Shown here in pieces: positions 4,662 through 11,137 of a DNA stretch of 11,137 nt. Source of the DNA: Candidatus Thorarchaeota archaeon (GTDB lineage: Archaea; Asgardarchaeota; Thorarchaeia; Thorarchaeales; Thorarchaeaceae); NCBI GenBank assembly GCA_016839345.1, contig JAEOUL010000176.1, positions 1-11,137 on the forward strand. Direction: 5' to 3'. Each line of letters opens with the position of its first letter. Within the stretch, counting starts at the first letter, position 1. The position numbers and the translations under genes were made by a program. Below the pieces are notes generated by a model. It saw only the letters and a list, made by a program, of their open reading frames with translations. It was not told the DNA's origin and made no database searches.

Positions 4662-6308
4662 GTGGCGTCTTCAGGGGTCCGATTTATCATATCTATATCA
4701 TTTATTTTACTGATTTTTTCACCTAATCCTACTGCTGCGTGTATCGATTCTCCTTTGAAAACTCTCAGACTGGCTGTTGACCCTGCAGACGCGGCTGTTG
4801 CCTCAAATATCACATCAGATGCTTTAGTAGAAGCCAAACACATCCTTCGTGCAGCATATGAAACATCCATAACTCAGGCCCATGTTGCTACTCGATTAGA
4901 AGCTATGATGAGGGCTGAAGGTGCTGATGGGGATCTGAGTTTTCCTACTCTTGTCATGTCAGGATATGAACTCACAATTGCCCATGGAAACCCACTTGAT
5001 GATGCTAGTCATATCATCAATCCTGATGTTGAGCCAGTGGTTATGATTGATATAGGCTGCAAATATAATGGTCATTGCACTGATGTTACGAGGACCTTTT
5101 TCTTTGAGAGTGCAACACAAGAGATGCTTGATGCATACTCTGCTGTACTATCAGCAGAAGAGGCTGTCATTGCAGCTATAAGTCCCGGGGTGAGAATATC
5201 TGATCTTGATGCAATCATGGAAGTTTTTCTTGAACATTACAAAGGTGTACCAGGAATGTCACTACTCACGTACTGGGGGCATGGAGTGGGTGAATATGTG
5301 CACGAGGAACCCATTCTCTATAATACAGTTGGTGAACTCGCCATTGGCGATGTCATTGCTATCGAACCTGGTATTTATTGTGATGATGGTTGGGCTGTAC
5401 GAGTCGAAGATACAGTACGTGTTACAGCCACCGGAGTTGAAGTCCTAAGCAATACACCCAAGAACCTAGAGAGTGTAATGGTTCTTCAAAATCAACCCTA
5501 TGTTGAAACTGATGTGGGAATCGCAAATTATGACTATGGTTCTGAAGCTTTTATTGCTGTACATGTAGATGACTCTGCGAGTCGAAGCATAGTTGGCGTT
5601 GATTGGTTCAATGGATACTCTTGGATTGAAATGGATTATCTTTATGATTTTTACTTCTCATTGTCTTACTCCTTAAACTATTCATACTCAGGTCATATTG
5701 TATGCTTAGTCAGAGTTCACTTTTCAAACGATACATACTACTTTGATGAAATTGCTTCAGCAACTGTTGAAGCTTCTGAACAGATTATTCTTGATCCTGT
5801 TTTCAAGCTTAACGACACCTTTCTACCTCCAGATCCTCTAATAGTTTGGAGTCACTCTCAACCAGGCGCTGAGATGATTCGAATCCATTTCCATATTTTG
5901 AATGGTGGTCTAGATCAATTCCTGATTGAGGATTCATCCTTACGTGTAGTATTAGATTACAGGAATTTCCATAAGATGTATGTCTGGACTCCTTGGCTTG
6001 CAGGTGATACCCTGAGAGTTCATGTTATTCCTACTGAACCCGATTTTCTGGGTGGAGTTGATAGTTTCTCTTTCACGATTGACAAAATAGAGTACTTCGA
6101 CATGGATCTCTCACCTACTTCAACTACAACACCTACGACTCCCACTGAAACAACAACACCACCTGAAACAATAACAACTACAGAAACACCCACTTCGACT
6201 ACTCCACTACCTGATACGTTTCCTGAGTGGCTCTCTCCAATGGCTATCTCGTCTGGAATCATCATTGCATTGGTTGTTTTAGTAGCTATTTGTATACGAC
6301 GTCAATAG
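4662..6308 (+). CDS. Secreted, membrane-anchored M24 family metallopeptidase
   Basis: 548 residues from GTG 4662, chosen because GAGGAGG (4650-4656) lies 5 nt upstream and the protein then begins with a classic signal peptide: R7, hydrophobic 8-20, then PTAAC with possible cleavage or lipidation at C27. Residues 34-270 form an M24 (Xaa-Pro dipeptidase/aminopeptidase P) catalytic domain with all five metal ligands: D130 (IDIG), D141 (TDVTRT), H207 (GHGVG), E235 (EPGIY) and E249 (VEDT), plus H108 and H214. The creatinase N-domain is absent. Residues 271-483 are beta-rich and unrecognised; the last part (about 395-480) is CUB-like. A Thr/Pro stalk (484-525), a transmembrane helix (526-545) and RRQ close the chain. 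It would cleave proline-containing peptides outside the cell. The isomerase-like gene follows after 10 nt. Confidence 0.88.
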   Translation: MASSGVRFIISISFILLIFSPNPTAACIDSPLKTLRLAVDPADAAVASNITSDALVEAKHILRAAYETSITQAHVATRLEAMMRAEGADGDLSFPTLVMSGYELTIAHGNPLDDASHIINPDVEPVVMIDIGCKYNGHCTDVTRTFFFESATQEMLDAYSAVLSAEEAVIAAISPGVRISDLDAIMEVFLEHYKGVPGMSLLTYWGHGVGEYVHEEPILYNTVGELAIGDVIAIEPGIYCDDGWAVRVEDTVRVTATGVEVLSNTPKNLESVMVLQNQPYVETDVGIANYDYGSEAFIAVHVDDSASRSIVGVDWFNGYSWIEMDYLYDFYFSLSYSLNYSYSGHIVCLVRVHFSNDTYYFDEIASATVEASEQIILDPVFKLNDTFLPPDPLIVWSHSQPGAEMIRIHFHILNGGLDQFLIEDSSLRVVLDYRNFHKMYVWTPWLAGDTLRVHVIPTEPDFLGGVDSFSFTIDKIEYFDMDLSPTSTTTPTTPTETTTPPETITTTETPTSTTPLPDTFPEWLSPMAISSGIIIALVVLVAICIRRQ

Positions 6309-6318
6309 TCCTACCAAA

Positions 6319-7551
6319 ATGATAAAGCAGAGCAGCTATTCGTTATTCATTATGAACATCATCATCATACCCTTCTTTTCGCCTATTTCCCCAAAGGGTG
6401 TGAAGGAAGAAATTCTTCATGAGATTACAAAGACTGGAGCAACGATAATTGAACCTGATGAATTCATGGTGCAATCAAAGGAAGATCAAAATTTCATTCT
6501 CATTGGTACTGGAGGGACTGAAAACATAGTCGCAGATTTCCTTAACGAAGTGAGTCTTACACCACCAATCTCTATTCTAAGTTACGAGTTGAGAAATTCA
6601 CATCCTTCAGCAATGGAAATCAGATCATATCTACAGAGTCGAAATATTGAGGCTAAGATTATTCACGCCCCCCTAAATCTTCTTGTACCAATGATTTGTG
6701 AATGGATTGAGTTTGCAGATATCCTCTCCAGACTAGCTAGTATCACTATGGGTCTTGTGGGTGAACCATCATCATGGTTAATTGCATCATCAGTAGACTC
6801 AACCAAGGTCAAGAACCAGTGGGGATTGTCTATGAAAAACCTTCCACTGGATCCTCTGATTGATGCAGCCAAATCAAAAGAAACACACAAACACATTGAC
6901 TCATTCAAAAACAGATCTTCTGAGTGTTCACCCACAGACGAAGAGCTTCACAAAGCTGGGTCCGTTGCTGAAGCTTTGAGAGGAATGATGAGGGAAGAAG
7001 AGCTGAATGCTGTTACTGTTCAATGTTTTAAACTGCTGATGGAAACCAAAGTGTCAGGATGTTATGCGCTCTCATATCTCAATAATGATAAAGAACTAGT
7101 TGCTGGTTGCGAGGGTGATGTACCTGCCACATTCACTTTGTTACTTGGCAAGCTACTTACAGGAAACCCGGGTTTTATGTCAAATGTGACACAAGTCGAA
7201 CCGGAGAGCAATTCAGTAGTGTTTGCCCATTGTACACTCCCAACTTCAATTGTCCAAAGTTATCAGATTACTACTCACTTTGAAACTGGTTTGAGTGTTG
7301 GAATCCGAGGCAAATTCGATAAACAGGATGTCACTGTGTTCAAGACGTTTGGAGATGACCTTAGAGACTTTTGGGTTTCAGATGGTGTTGTCCTTGATAA
7401 TCTTGTAAATTCAACTGGTTGCAGGACTCAGATTCGAGTTAAGTTGGATGAAGATGTCAACTATTTCCTCGAAAGGGCATTTGCCAATCACCACATCGTA
7501 TTTCCTGGCAAGCATGCAGATCGGATTCGGAGGTTCTATGAGTTTCTCTAA
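6319..7551 (+). CDS. L-fucose/L-arabinose isomerase-like protein (COG2407 type)
   Basis: 410 residues resembling the COG2407 branch of the fucose/arabinose isomerase superfamily, metal-dependent aldose-ketose isomerases. Signatures visible are NIIIIPFFSP at the N-terminus, a Rossmann-like half to about residue 140, GLVGEPSSWL (145-154), CEGDVPATFT (264-273, with an acidic pair likely to bind the metal), FMSNV (286-290), VFAHCTLP (301-308), HFETGLSVGIRGKF (320-333), GCRTQIRV (367-374) and FANHHIVFPGKH (388-399, with the conserved C-terminal histidine). Substrate unknown: family members act on pentoses, fucose or related sugars, or have no known activity. ATG 6319 is 10 nt after the M24 stop; ATG 6352 (MNIIIIPF) matches the usual family N-terminus and may be the true start. 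Neither has a clear SD. It is probably co-transcribed with the M24 gene. Confidence 0.82.
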   Translation: MIKQSSYSLFIMNIIIIPFFSPISPKGVKEEILHEITKTGATIIEPDEFMVQSKEDQNFILIGTGGTENIVADFLNEVSLTPPISILSYELRNSHPSAMEIRSYLQSRNIEAKIIHAPLNLLVPMICEWIEFADILSRLASITMGLVGEPSSWLIASSVDSTKVKNQWGLSMKNLPLDPLIDAAKSKETHKHIDSFKNRSSECSPTDEELHKAGSVAEALRGMMREEELNAVTVQCFKLLMETKVSGCYALSYLNNDKELVAGCEGDVPATFTLLLGKLLTGNPGFMSNVTQVEPESNSVVFAHCTLPTSIVQSYQITTHFETGLSVGIRGKFDKQDVTVFKTFGDDLRDFWVSDGVVLDNLVNSTGCRTQIRVKLDEDVNYFLERAFANHHIVFPGKHADRIRRFYEFL

Positions 7552-7859
7552 AGCGCTACAACTTTTCTCTGTGTAGCTTATGATGACTTTCAACCAACTC
7601 GTTTTTTTTGTGAAAGATAATCGTCTTTGGCAAAGCTAGTTTTGTCTAGAAGCGACGACTCTGTCCATTTTTCGACCTAATAAAGTCCTATTAAGACACC
7701 CTAATTTAACAATCTTGAATCTCTAGTTGGTCCATTCTCAGCTTGTTTTCTGTTCACTGACACTATCGAACTTCTCTTGGCGTATTTTGTGATTGAGAGC
7801 GTGAGTGAAAAGATGTGTTATTTCCTGGCTTTCAAACTGCGGATCGAATACACAGAATA
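7552..7859 (+). other. Gene-poor stretch between isomerase-like and RadA-like genes
   Basis: About 300 bp with no convincing gene on either strand. It contains the T8 tract (7602-7609) and several stop-rich AT segments. The minus-strand frame 7738-8001 looks like an antisense shadow of the RadA-like gene. The plus-strand frame extends up to a GTG at 7815, but that 15-residue extension is not RadA-like. No tRNA or conserved RNA was recognised. The promoter of the downstream gene must lie here but has no clear TATA box. Confidence 0.5.
7602..7609 (+). terminator. T8 tract, probable archaeal terminator
   Basis: Eight consecutive T residues lie 50 nt after the stop of the isomerase-like gene, the longest T-run in the window. 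An archaeal intrinsic terminator for the upstream transcription unit is likely. Confidence 0.5.
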
Positions 7860-8567
7860 ATGTGTAAGACTGGGACTCCAACCTTGGATAGCTTACTCGA
7901 TGGGGGATATGAAACTGGTCTGGTATACTTATTTTATGGTCATGAGCGACTACATAGTGATATTCTTCGTTCAGCTGTTCATGCTCAACTTCCCTTGACA
8001 CACGGTGGTTTTTCTAGTCCTTCAATAGTAGTTGATAGTTCAAATATGATAGATGTAGTAAAACTAAGAGATTATGCATTCCAGTTCGGATTGGAACCAG
8101 AGTGCGTCATGGATGGTATCTACATCTCAAGAGCATTCAACGCTTCACAGACCTTTGACCTTGTAATCAATCATCTTGATGAGTTCATTGAGAGAATTCC
8201 AGCAAAGATGCTTATACTCCCTGGTCTTGTTGACCTGTTTATCAAGGAAGGTCTTGATGGAGAAAAGACACGTCAGATGACACACATCGCCGCAAGAATC
8301 AATGCTTTCACACTGAAACACAATCTTGTGACACTGATATCAACTCGTGAGCCACCACTTTATTCAAAACAACCCCCTATTGGGAAAGCACTTGCCAGTT
8401 CTGCCCAAGTGCATATCCTCGTTGAACAGACTCCAATGCGTACTGTATACTCACTCACGAAACATCCTAGTCTTTCATTCCGTACTGAATCCATAGTTCA
8501 AAGTGGTTCGGTATTTGGTGTAACTCTTCCACTTGACTACTTTTTTGGAGATGACTCGTCTACTTGA
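7860..8567 (+). CDS. RadA/Rad51-like RecA-fold paralogue lacking Walker motifs
   Basis: 235 residues from ATG 7860. The N-terminus TGTPTLDSLLDGGYETGLVY is the standard entry to archaeal RadA/RadB/KaiC-type RecA folds, so the in-frame GTG at 7815 is less likely. Further Rad51-family landmarks are VDSSNMIDVVKLRDYAFQFGLEPE (58-81), GIYISRAFNASQTFDL (86-101, the IYVARAFNS motif), and RQMTHIAARINAFTLKHNLVTLIST (138-162). It is, however, catalytically degenerate. The P-loop position reads YGHERLHSD (26-34) instead of G-x4-GK(T/S), and the Walker B strand reads MLILPGLVDLF (117-127) with no hhhhD. It should not hydrolyse ATP by the usual mechanism and may be an accessory recombinase partner, like recombination-mediator paralogues. 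It stands alone and converges on the minus-strand operon. Confidence 0.75.
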   Translation: MCKTGTPTLDSLLDGGYETGLVYLFYGHERLHSDILRSAVHAQLPLTHGGFSSPSIVVDSSNMIDVVKLRDYAFQFGLEPECVMDGIYISRAFNASQTFDLVINHLDEFIERIPAKMLILPGLVDLFIKEGLDGEKTRQMTHIAARINAFTLKHNLVTLISTREPPLYSKQPPIGKALASSAQVHILVEQTPMRTVYSLTKHPSLSFRTESIVQSGSVFGVTLPLDYFFGDDSST

Positions 8568-8604
8568 ATGATTTTAATTGAGTTGGCTTTGTCAAATGTT
8601 CTTA

Positions 8605-9087
8605 CTATTTCATCTTGAATTCTGGATTCTTCCATTTGAAGAATCGAACACCTTTCCAGTAATTTAGAATGCGAGGAGTAACCTCAATCACAATCCTTGA
8701 CCCCATTGGGAAACCTGTACCCAAGAAGCTCAGATATTTCTCCATGTATCTGTTCAACAGTACATCCCCCATCTCTTCCATGCTGATTATTCGAGCTTGT
8801 CCACGAATTAGAATACCTCTATTTCCCTCTGGAGAAACTGGGTCTCTCATATCAACCGTAACTGAAACTCTATTGTTTCGTTTAACATTTCTTGCCTTTA
8901 CACTGTTCTGAGAAGTTATGAGGAACACTTTCATTTTTTCTGGATCCCAGAGATAGAACATAGTTGTAATGTGAGGGGAACATCCTTCAACTATGGTAGC
9001 AAGATACGCAAAGAACCCGTCCTCAAGTATTTCTATAGCTTCAACTGGAATTTGACGAATGTTTGGAATTGATTCTTTAGTCGTCAT
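8605..9087 (-). CDS. PPOX-class FMN (or F420)-binding split-barrel protein
   Basis: 160 residues of the pyridoxamine-5'-phosphate-oxidase-like split-barrel family, usually dimeric flavin- or F420-binding reductases or oxidases. Landmarks are GFFAYLATIVEGCSPHITTMFYLW (24-47), MKVFLITSQNSVKARNVKRNNRVSVTVDMRD (52-82, the cofactor-phosphate strand and SxKxRNxKxN motif), GILIRGQARI (91-100), and the C-terminal strand IVIEVTPRILNYWK (132-145). ATG at 9087 is chosen over an in-frame ATG at 9126. The sequence CTGAGGGTTTAAAA on the minus strand puts GAGGG 7 nt before it, and homology starts here. That SD lies within the last codons of the upstream membrane-PPOX gene, whose stop is 2 nt away, so the pair is translationally coupled. 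Substrate unknown. Confidence 0.85.
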   Translation of the reverse strand: MTTKESIPNIRQIPVEAIEILEDGFFAYLATIVEGCSPHITTMFYLWDPEKMKVFLITSQNSVKARNVKRNNRVSVTVDMRDPVSPEGNRGILIRGQARIISMEEMGDVLLNRYMEKYLSFLGTGFPMGSRIVIEVTPRILNYWKGVRFFKWKNPEFKMK

Positions 9088-9089
9088 TT

Positions 9090-10340
9090 TTAAACCCTCA
9101 GTGGTGTGGGTCTTGCTTCTCTCCAATACGTGATACTCTCAGGTTCCAATCGCACAAGCACTCGTGAGATGAATGGTTTACTCTGCCATGCCAGAGGCAG
9201 GTACTGTTCCTGTTCTCTGTAGTATTTCGTATACTGTGGATATTTCTGTGAGAAAAGTCGCCAGACTCTTAGCATCCAGAGACCATGTAGAAAAATTCGA
9301 ACAATTCCCATTGGAGTGATCTGCCCCAGAATAAGTCCTCTTCCTCTCATCAGTATTGTTCTGTTGTTCATCACTCGTTGACTATCTCTTAGATCAACAA
9401 GGACCGCGATATCTCTATTCTTCTTGATCAACCTGTACTTTGCAGACTTTACACTGATTGCAAAATAGAGATACTTGTCATCATAGACAAAGATCACGGG
9501 GGTCGTGTGGGGTTGAGCCTTATCGCAGACTGACACATACGCAAACTTCTCGTGATAGAGAACACTCTCGACATCTGGAGGAAACCACGGAACAGTTTCC
9601 ATTGCCATAAGGCTAAGTGCTGAGAGGCCTATCACAGCGACAAGAAAACCGAGCATGCCCAATAGAAGCAACGGTGATTCAGCAGCTATTGGTAAAAGCA
9701 GTACAGCTGTGACTCCCCAGTACAGGTTGATTACATCCAATTCTTTGAGTGTTCGAACCTCTGAATAGGCTGTATACTCAAGACCTCTTCTTCCTCGTGC
9801 AGCTCTCCTGAGTGAAATTGATCTACTAGCAGCAAATAGGGTGGTTAGGAATGATAACCACATTCGATAGCTGATGTCCCACGTGAGAACCAAGATCAAG
9901 ACAGTCAGAATAGGGTTTCCGTATCCCTCACCAAGAAATGTCCTGAGAAGATTACCTTCAATGAAGAGGAAAGCAGTCATCCCTAAAAAACAGAGAATAC
10001 TACCACCCAGCTCATATTTTCTATCAAAGAGACGTTCACGGTATCTGGATAAGACCTCATACTCCAGCTCATTGGTTGGATTTCTCAATCGTCGAAGCCA
10101 AGGAATTACATAAAGACATCCAGCTGACCAGACAACAGTATAGATAATGGCCATCGATCCAAAGATTGCCGCATTTACTGGCATGTTGAAGTAGAAGAAC
10201 GCTATGATTCCTACAGTTTCAACAAGAAGGAGTTGAGCTACTACATCTAGGACTGGTGGCAGCCATCTGAAAGGTGGTACGTGTTCCACAATCTCTTCGT
10301 AGACCCATTTATGCGGTGTCTGATCGACTATCTGGTCCAT
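9090..10340 (-). CDS. Six-helix membrane protein fused to a PPOX split-barrel domain
   Basis: 416 residues. Hydrophobic helices are predicted at about 28-50, 56-80, 112-128, 143-168, 203-221 and 223-248. Arg-rich loops (81-110 and 172-200) lie on the same side as both termini, so the positive-inside rule gives N-in/C-in topology and a cytosolic C-terminal domain. Residues 258-408 form a PPOX-type split barrel: FAYVSVCDKAQPHTTPVIFVYDD (266-288), LYFAISVKSAKYRLIKKN (291-308), AVLVDLRD (312-319), RTILMRGRGLIL (327-338) and RVLVRLEPESITYWRE (393-408). These match the stand-alone PPOX protein encoded next. The membrane part is not recognised. A redox function tied to the membrane is a guess. The gene starts 23 nt after the histidine phosphatase; a GAGGTAG string lies about 16 nt before the ATG, unusually far. 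Confidence 0.83.
   Translation of the reverse strand: MDQIVDQTPHKWVYEEIVEHVPPFRWLPPVLDVVAQLLLVETVGIIAFFYFNMPVNAAIFGSMAIIYTVVWSAGCLYVIPWLRRLRNPTNELEYEVLSRYRERLFDRKYELGGSILCFLGMTAFLFIEGNLLRTFLGEGYGNPILTVLILVLTWDISYRMWLSFLTTLFAASRSISLRRAARGRRGLEYTAYSEVRTLKELDVINLYWGVTAVLLLPIAAESPLLLLGMLGFLVAVIGLSALSLMAMETVPWFPPDVESVLYHEKFAYVSVCDKAQPHTTPVIFVYDDKYLYFAISVKSAKYRLIKKNRDIAVLVDLRDSQRVMNNRTILMRGRGLILGQITPMGIVRIFLHGLWMLRVWRLFSQKYPQYTKYYREQEQYLPLAWQSKPFISRVLVRLEPESITYWREARPTPLRV
9095..9099 (-). promoter_or_regulatory. SD for the stand-alone PPOX gene inside the previous gene
   Basis: GAGGG on the minus strand lies within the final codons of the membrane-PPOX gene, 7 nt before ATG 9087. This fixes the start and implies coupled translation. 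Confidence 0.7.
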
Positions 10341-10363
10341 TCGAATACGATTCTTTCTACCTC

Positions 10364-11068
10364 TTATCTTACTATCGAAATGTAACTATTCGAACTCGCA
10401 ATGAAGAGTTGTAGTTTCGATTTGACTGGTGTTACACCTAATCCTCCAAGATATGGTTCACGATCATCGTGAGTGAGAGCTCTTTCAAGTAGCATTCTCT
10501 TCGCGCTCATCAGAGATAGATCATGAGTTACATGTATATGGATTATATTCTCGCTGGTTTGAATCAGTCGATTTACAGTATCATCAAGGAATCTGATTTG
10601 GTAGTCTTCAAAGGGTTCTATTCCATCCTTAAAACCTCCATCGACCCATCGATTTACAAAATCGGTTATGTTCTCGCCATCTGGATGGAGTTCTTTCCAG
10701 ACACCCTGCTCTGGAACCTGAGGTCCTACGAGTGTTGGGAGTGGGTCTATGTCCGATATATCTCCACCCATTTCAGTGAAGCCTTCTGCAATTCCCTCAG
10801 CAGTTTCAAAACATCTTGGTATGAAACTTGTGAAGACATGCATCCGTCTGCCAACTGGAATCCGTCTACCAACCTCAATAGCTAACTCTTTTCCAAGTTC
10901 TGTGAGCCCTGCACTAAGCATCTCTGTGTGATTTCGAAGAGCCGCTCTATGGGAATGTCTCAATAGGAGCATTAACGGTCTATCTTGTTCGATGGAATTT
11001 ACCCAGTGCAAGATATTCTTTGCATTGCGCATCCAGTCTTCATTATCCCAGGTTGTTGTGACATCCAT
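10364..11068 (-). CDS. Histidine phosphatase family protein, first gene of a minus-strand operon
   Basis: 234 residues of the histidine phosphatase superfamily. The catalytic signature is R37-H38-S39 (LLLRHSHRA), with R41 after it. LSAGLTELGKELAIEVGRRI (51-70) is the typical L-T-x-x-G helix, TSFIPRCFETAEGIAEG (80-96) supplies S81 and R85, and the second catalytic histidine is H182 in HVTHDLSLM. The small third residue is Ser instead of Gly, a common variation. Residues 1-30 form an N-terminal extension with no signal peptide. Length and motifs fit a cytosolic phosphatase of unknown substrate. GAGG on the minus strand (11076-11079) lies 7 nt before the ATG. The next gene starts 23 nt after the stop, so it likely shares an mRNA with the two PPOX-domain genes. 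It is clearly different from the phosphatase at the left edge. Confidence 0.85.
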   Translation of the reverse strand: MDVTTTWDNEDWMRNAKNILHWVNSIEQDRPLMLLLRHSHRAALRNHTEMLSAGLTELGKELAIEVGRRIPVGRRMHVFTSFIPRCFETAEGIAEGFTEMGGDISDIDPLPTLVGPQVPEQGVWKELHPDGENITDFVNRWVDGGFKDGIEPFEDYQIRFLDDTVNRLIQTSENIIHIHVTHDLSLMSAKRMLLERALTHDDREPYLGGLGVTPVKSKLQLFIASSNSYISIVR

Positions 11069-11075
11069 AGATATT

Positions 11076-11079
11076 CCTC
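11076..11079 (-). promoter_or_regulatory. SD of the operon's first gene
   Basis: GAGG on the minus strand, 7 nt before ATG 11068. The remaining 58 bp to the window edge show no clear TATA box in the right place. Confidence 0.5.
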
Positions 11080-11137
11080 ATATAGGACAATCAAAAACTC
11101 TCACGAATCCCCGCCTGAATAGTCCTGAAGCAATTTG

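Noticed and set aside
6116..6210. ACA/ACT-rich repeats as a possible repeat array
   Set aside because: They encode the Thr/Pro stalk of the M24 protein and show no fixed repeat unit.
7738..8001. Minus-strand frame of 87 codons over the start of the RadA-like gene
   Set aside because: It is antisense to the conserved RadA-like N-terminus, with no recognisable domain and a composition typical of shadow frames.

Overview
The window reads as archaeal chromosomal DNA, most likely from an Asgard (Thorarchaeota-like) lineage. It is moderately AT-rich and densely coded. Start codons are ATG, GTG or TTG, several with good Shine-Dalgarno (SD) sequences, and AT-rich intergenic tracts hold archaeal-type TATA boxes. 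Three protein types fit this: a RadA/Rad51-like RecA-fold paralogue, a COG2407-type fucose-isomerase-like protein, and a large secreted enzyme on a Thr-rich stalk with a C-terminal membrane anchor. The lineage is an inference; no rRNA, tRNA or other phylogenetic marker is present.

Left part (1-2340, plus strand): a small histidine phosphatase; a DUF6935-like protein; a proline-rich two-helix membrane protein; a 106-residue alpha/beta protein that may be leaderless; then a strong TATA box with a perfect inverted repeat at the expected transcription start, followed by two very small ORFs (36 and 29 codons), each with its own SD.

Middle (2340-8570, plus strand): a PLP-dependent class I/II aminotransferase preceded by an 11-codon leader ORF that carries the only strong SD there and overlaps the gene's start region. 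After an AT-rich gap come a 41-codon acidic ORF containing a long hairpin, and a TPR protein. Next are a secreted, membrane-anchored M24 (Xaa-Pro dipeptidase-type) metallopeptidase and, 10 nt later, a fucose/arabinose-isomerase-like protein. A poly-T tract and a gene-poor stretch of about 300 bp separate these from a RadA-like protein that has lost its Walker motifs.

Right part (8600-11137, minus strand): a tight three-gene operon, transcribed right to left. It holds a second histidine phosphatase, a six-helix membrane protein fused to a PPOX/FMN-binding split barrel, and a stand-alone PPOX paralogue whose SD lies inside the end of the fusion gene. It converges on the RadA-like gene.

No mobile element, CRISPR array, tRNA or rRNA was seen. 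The points most worth following are the leader peptide upstream of the aminotransferase, the Walker-less RadA paralogue, the membrane-PPOX fusion with its paralogue, the extracellular M24 peptidase, and the operator-like repeat with its micro-ORFs.
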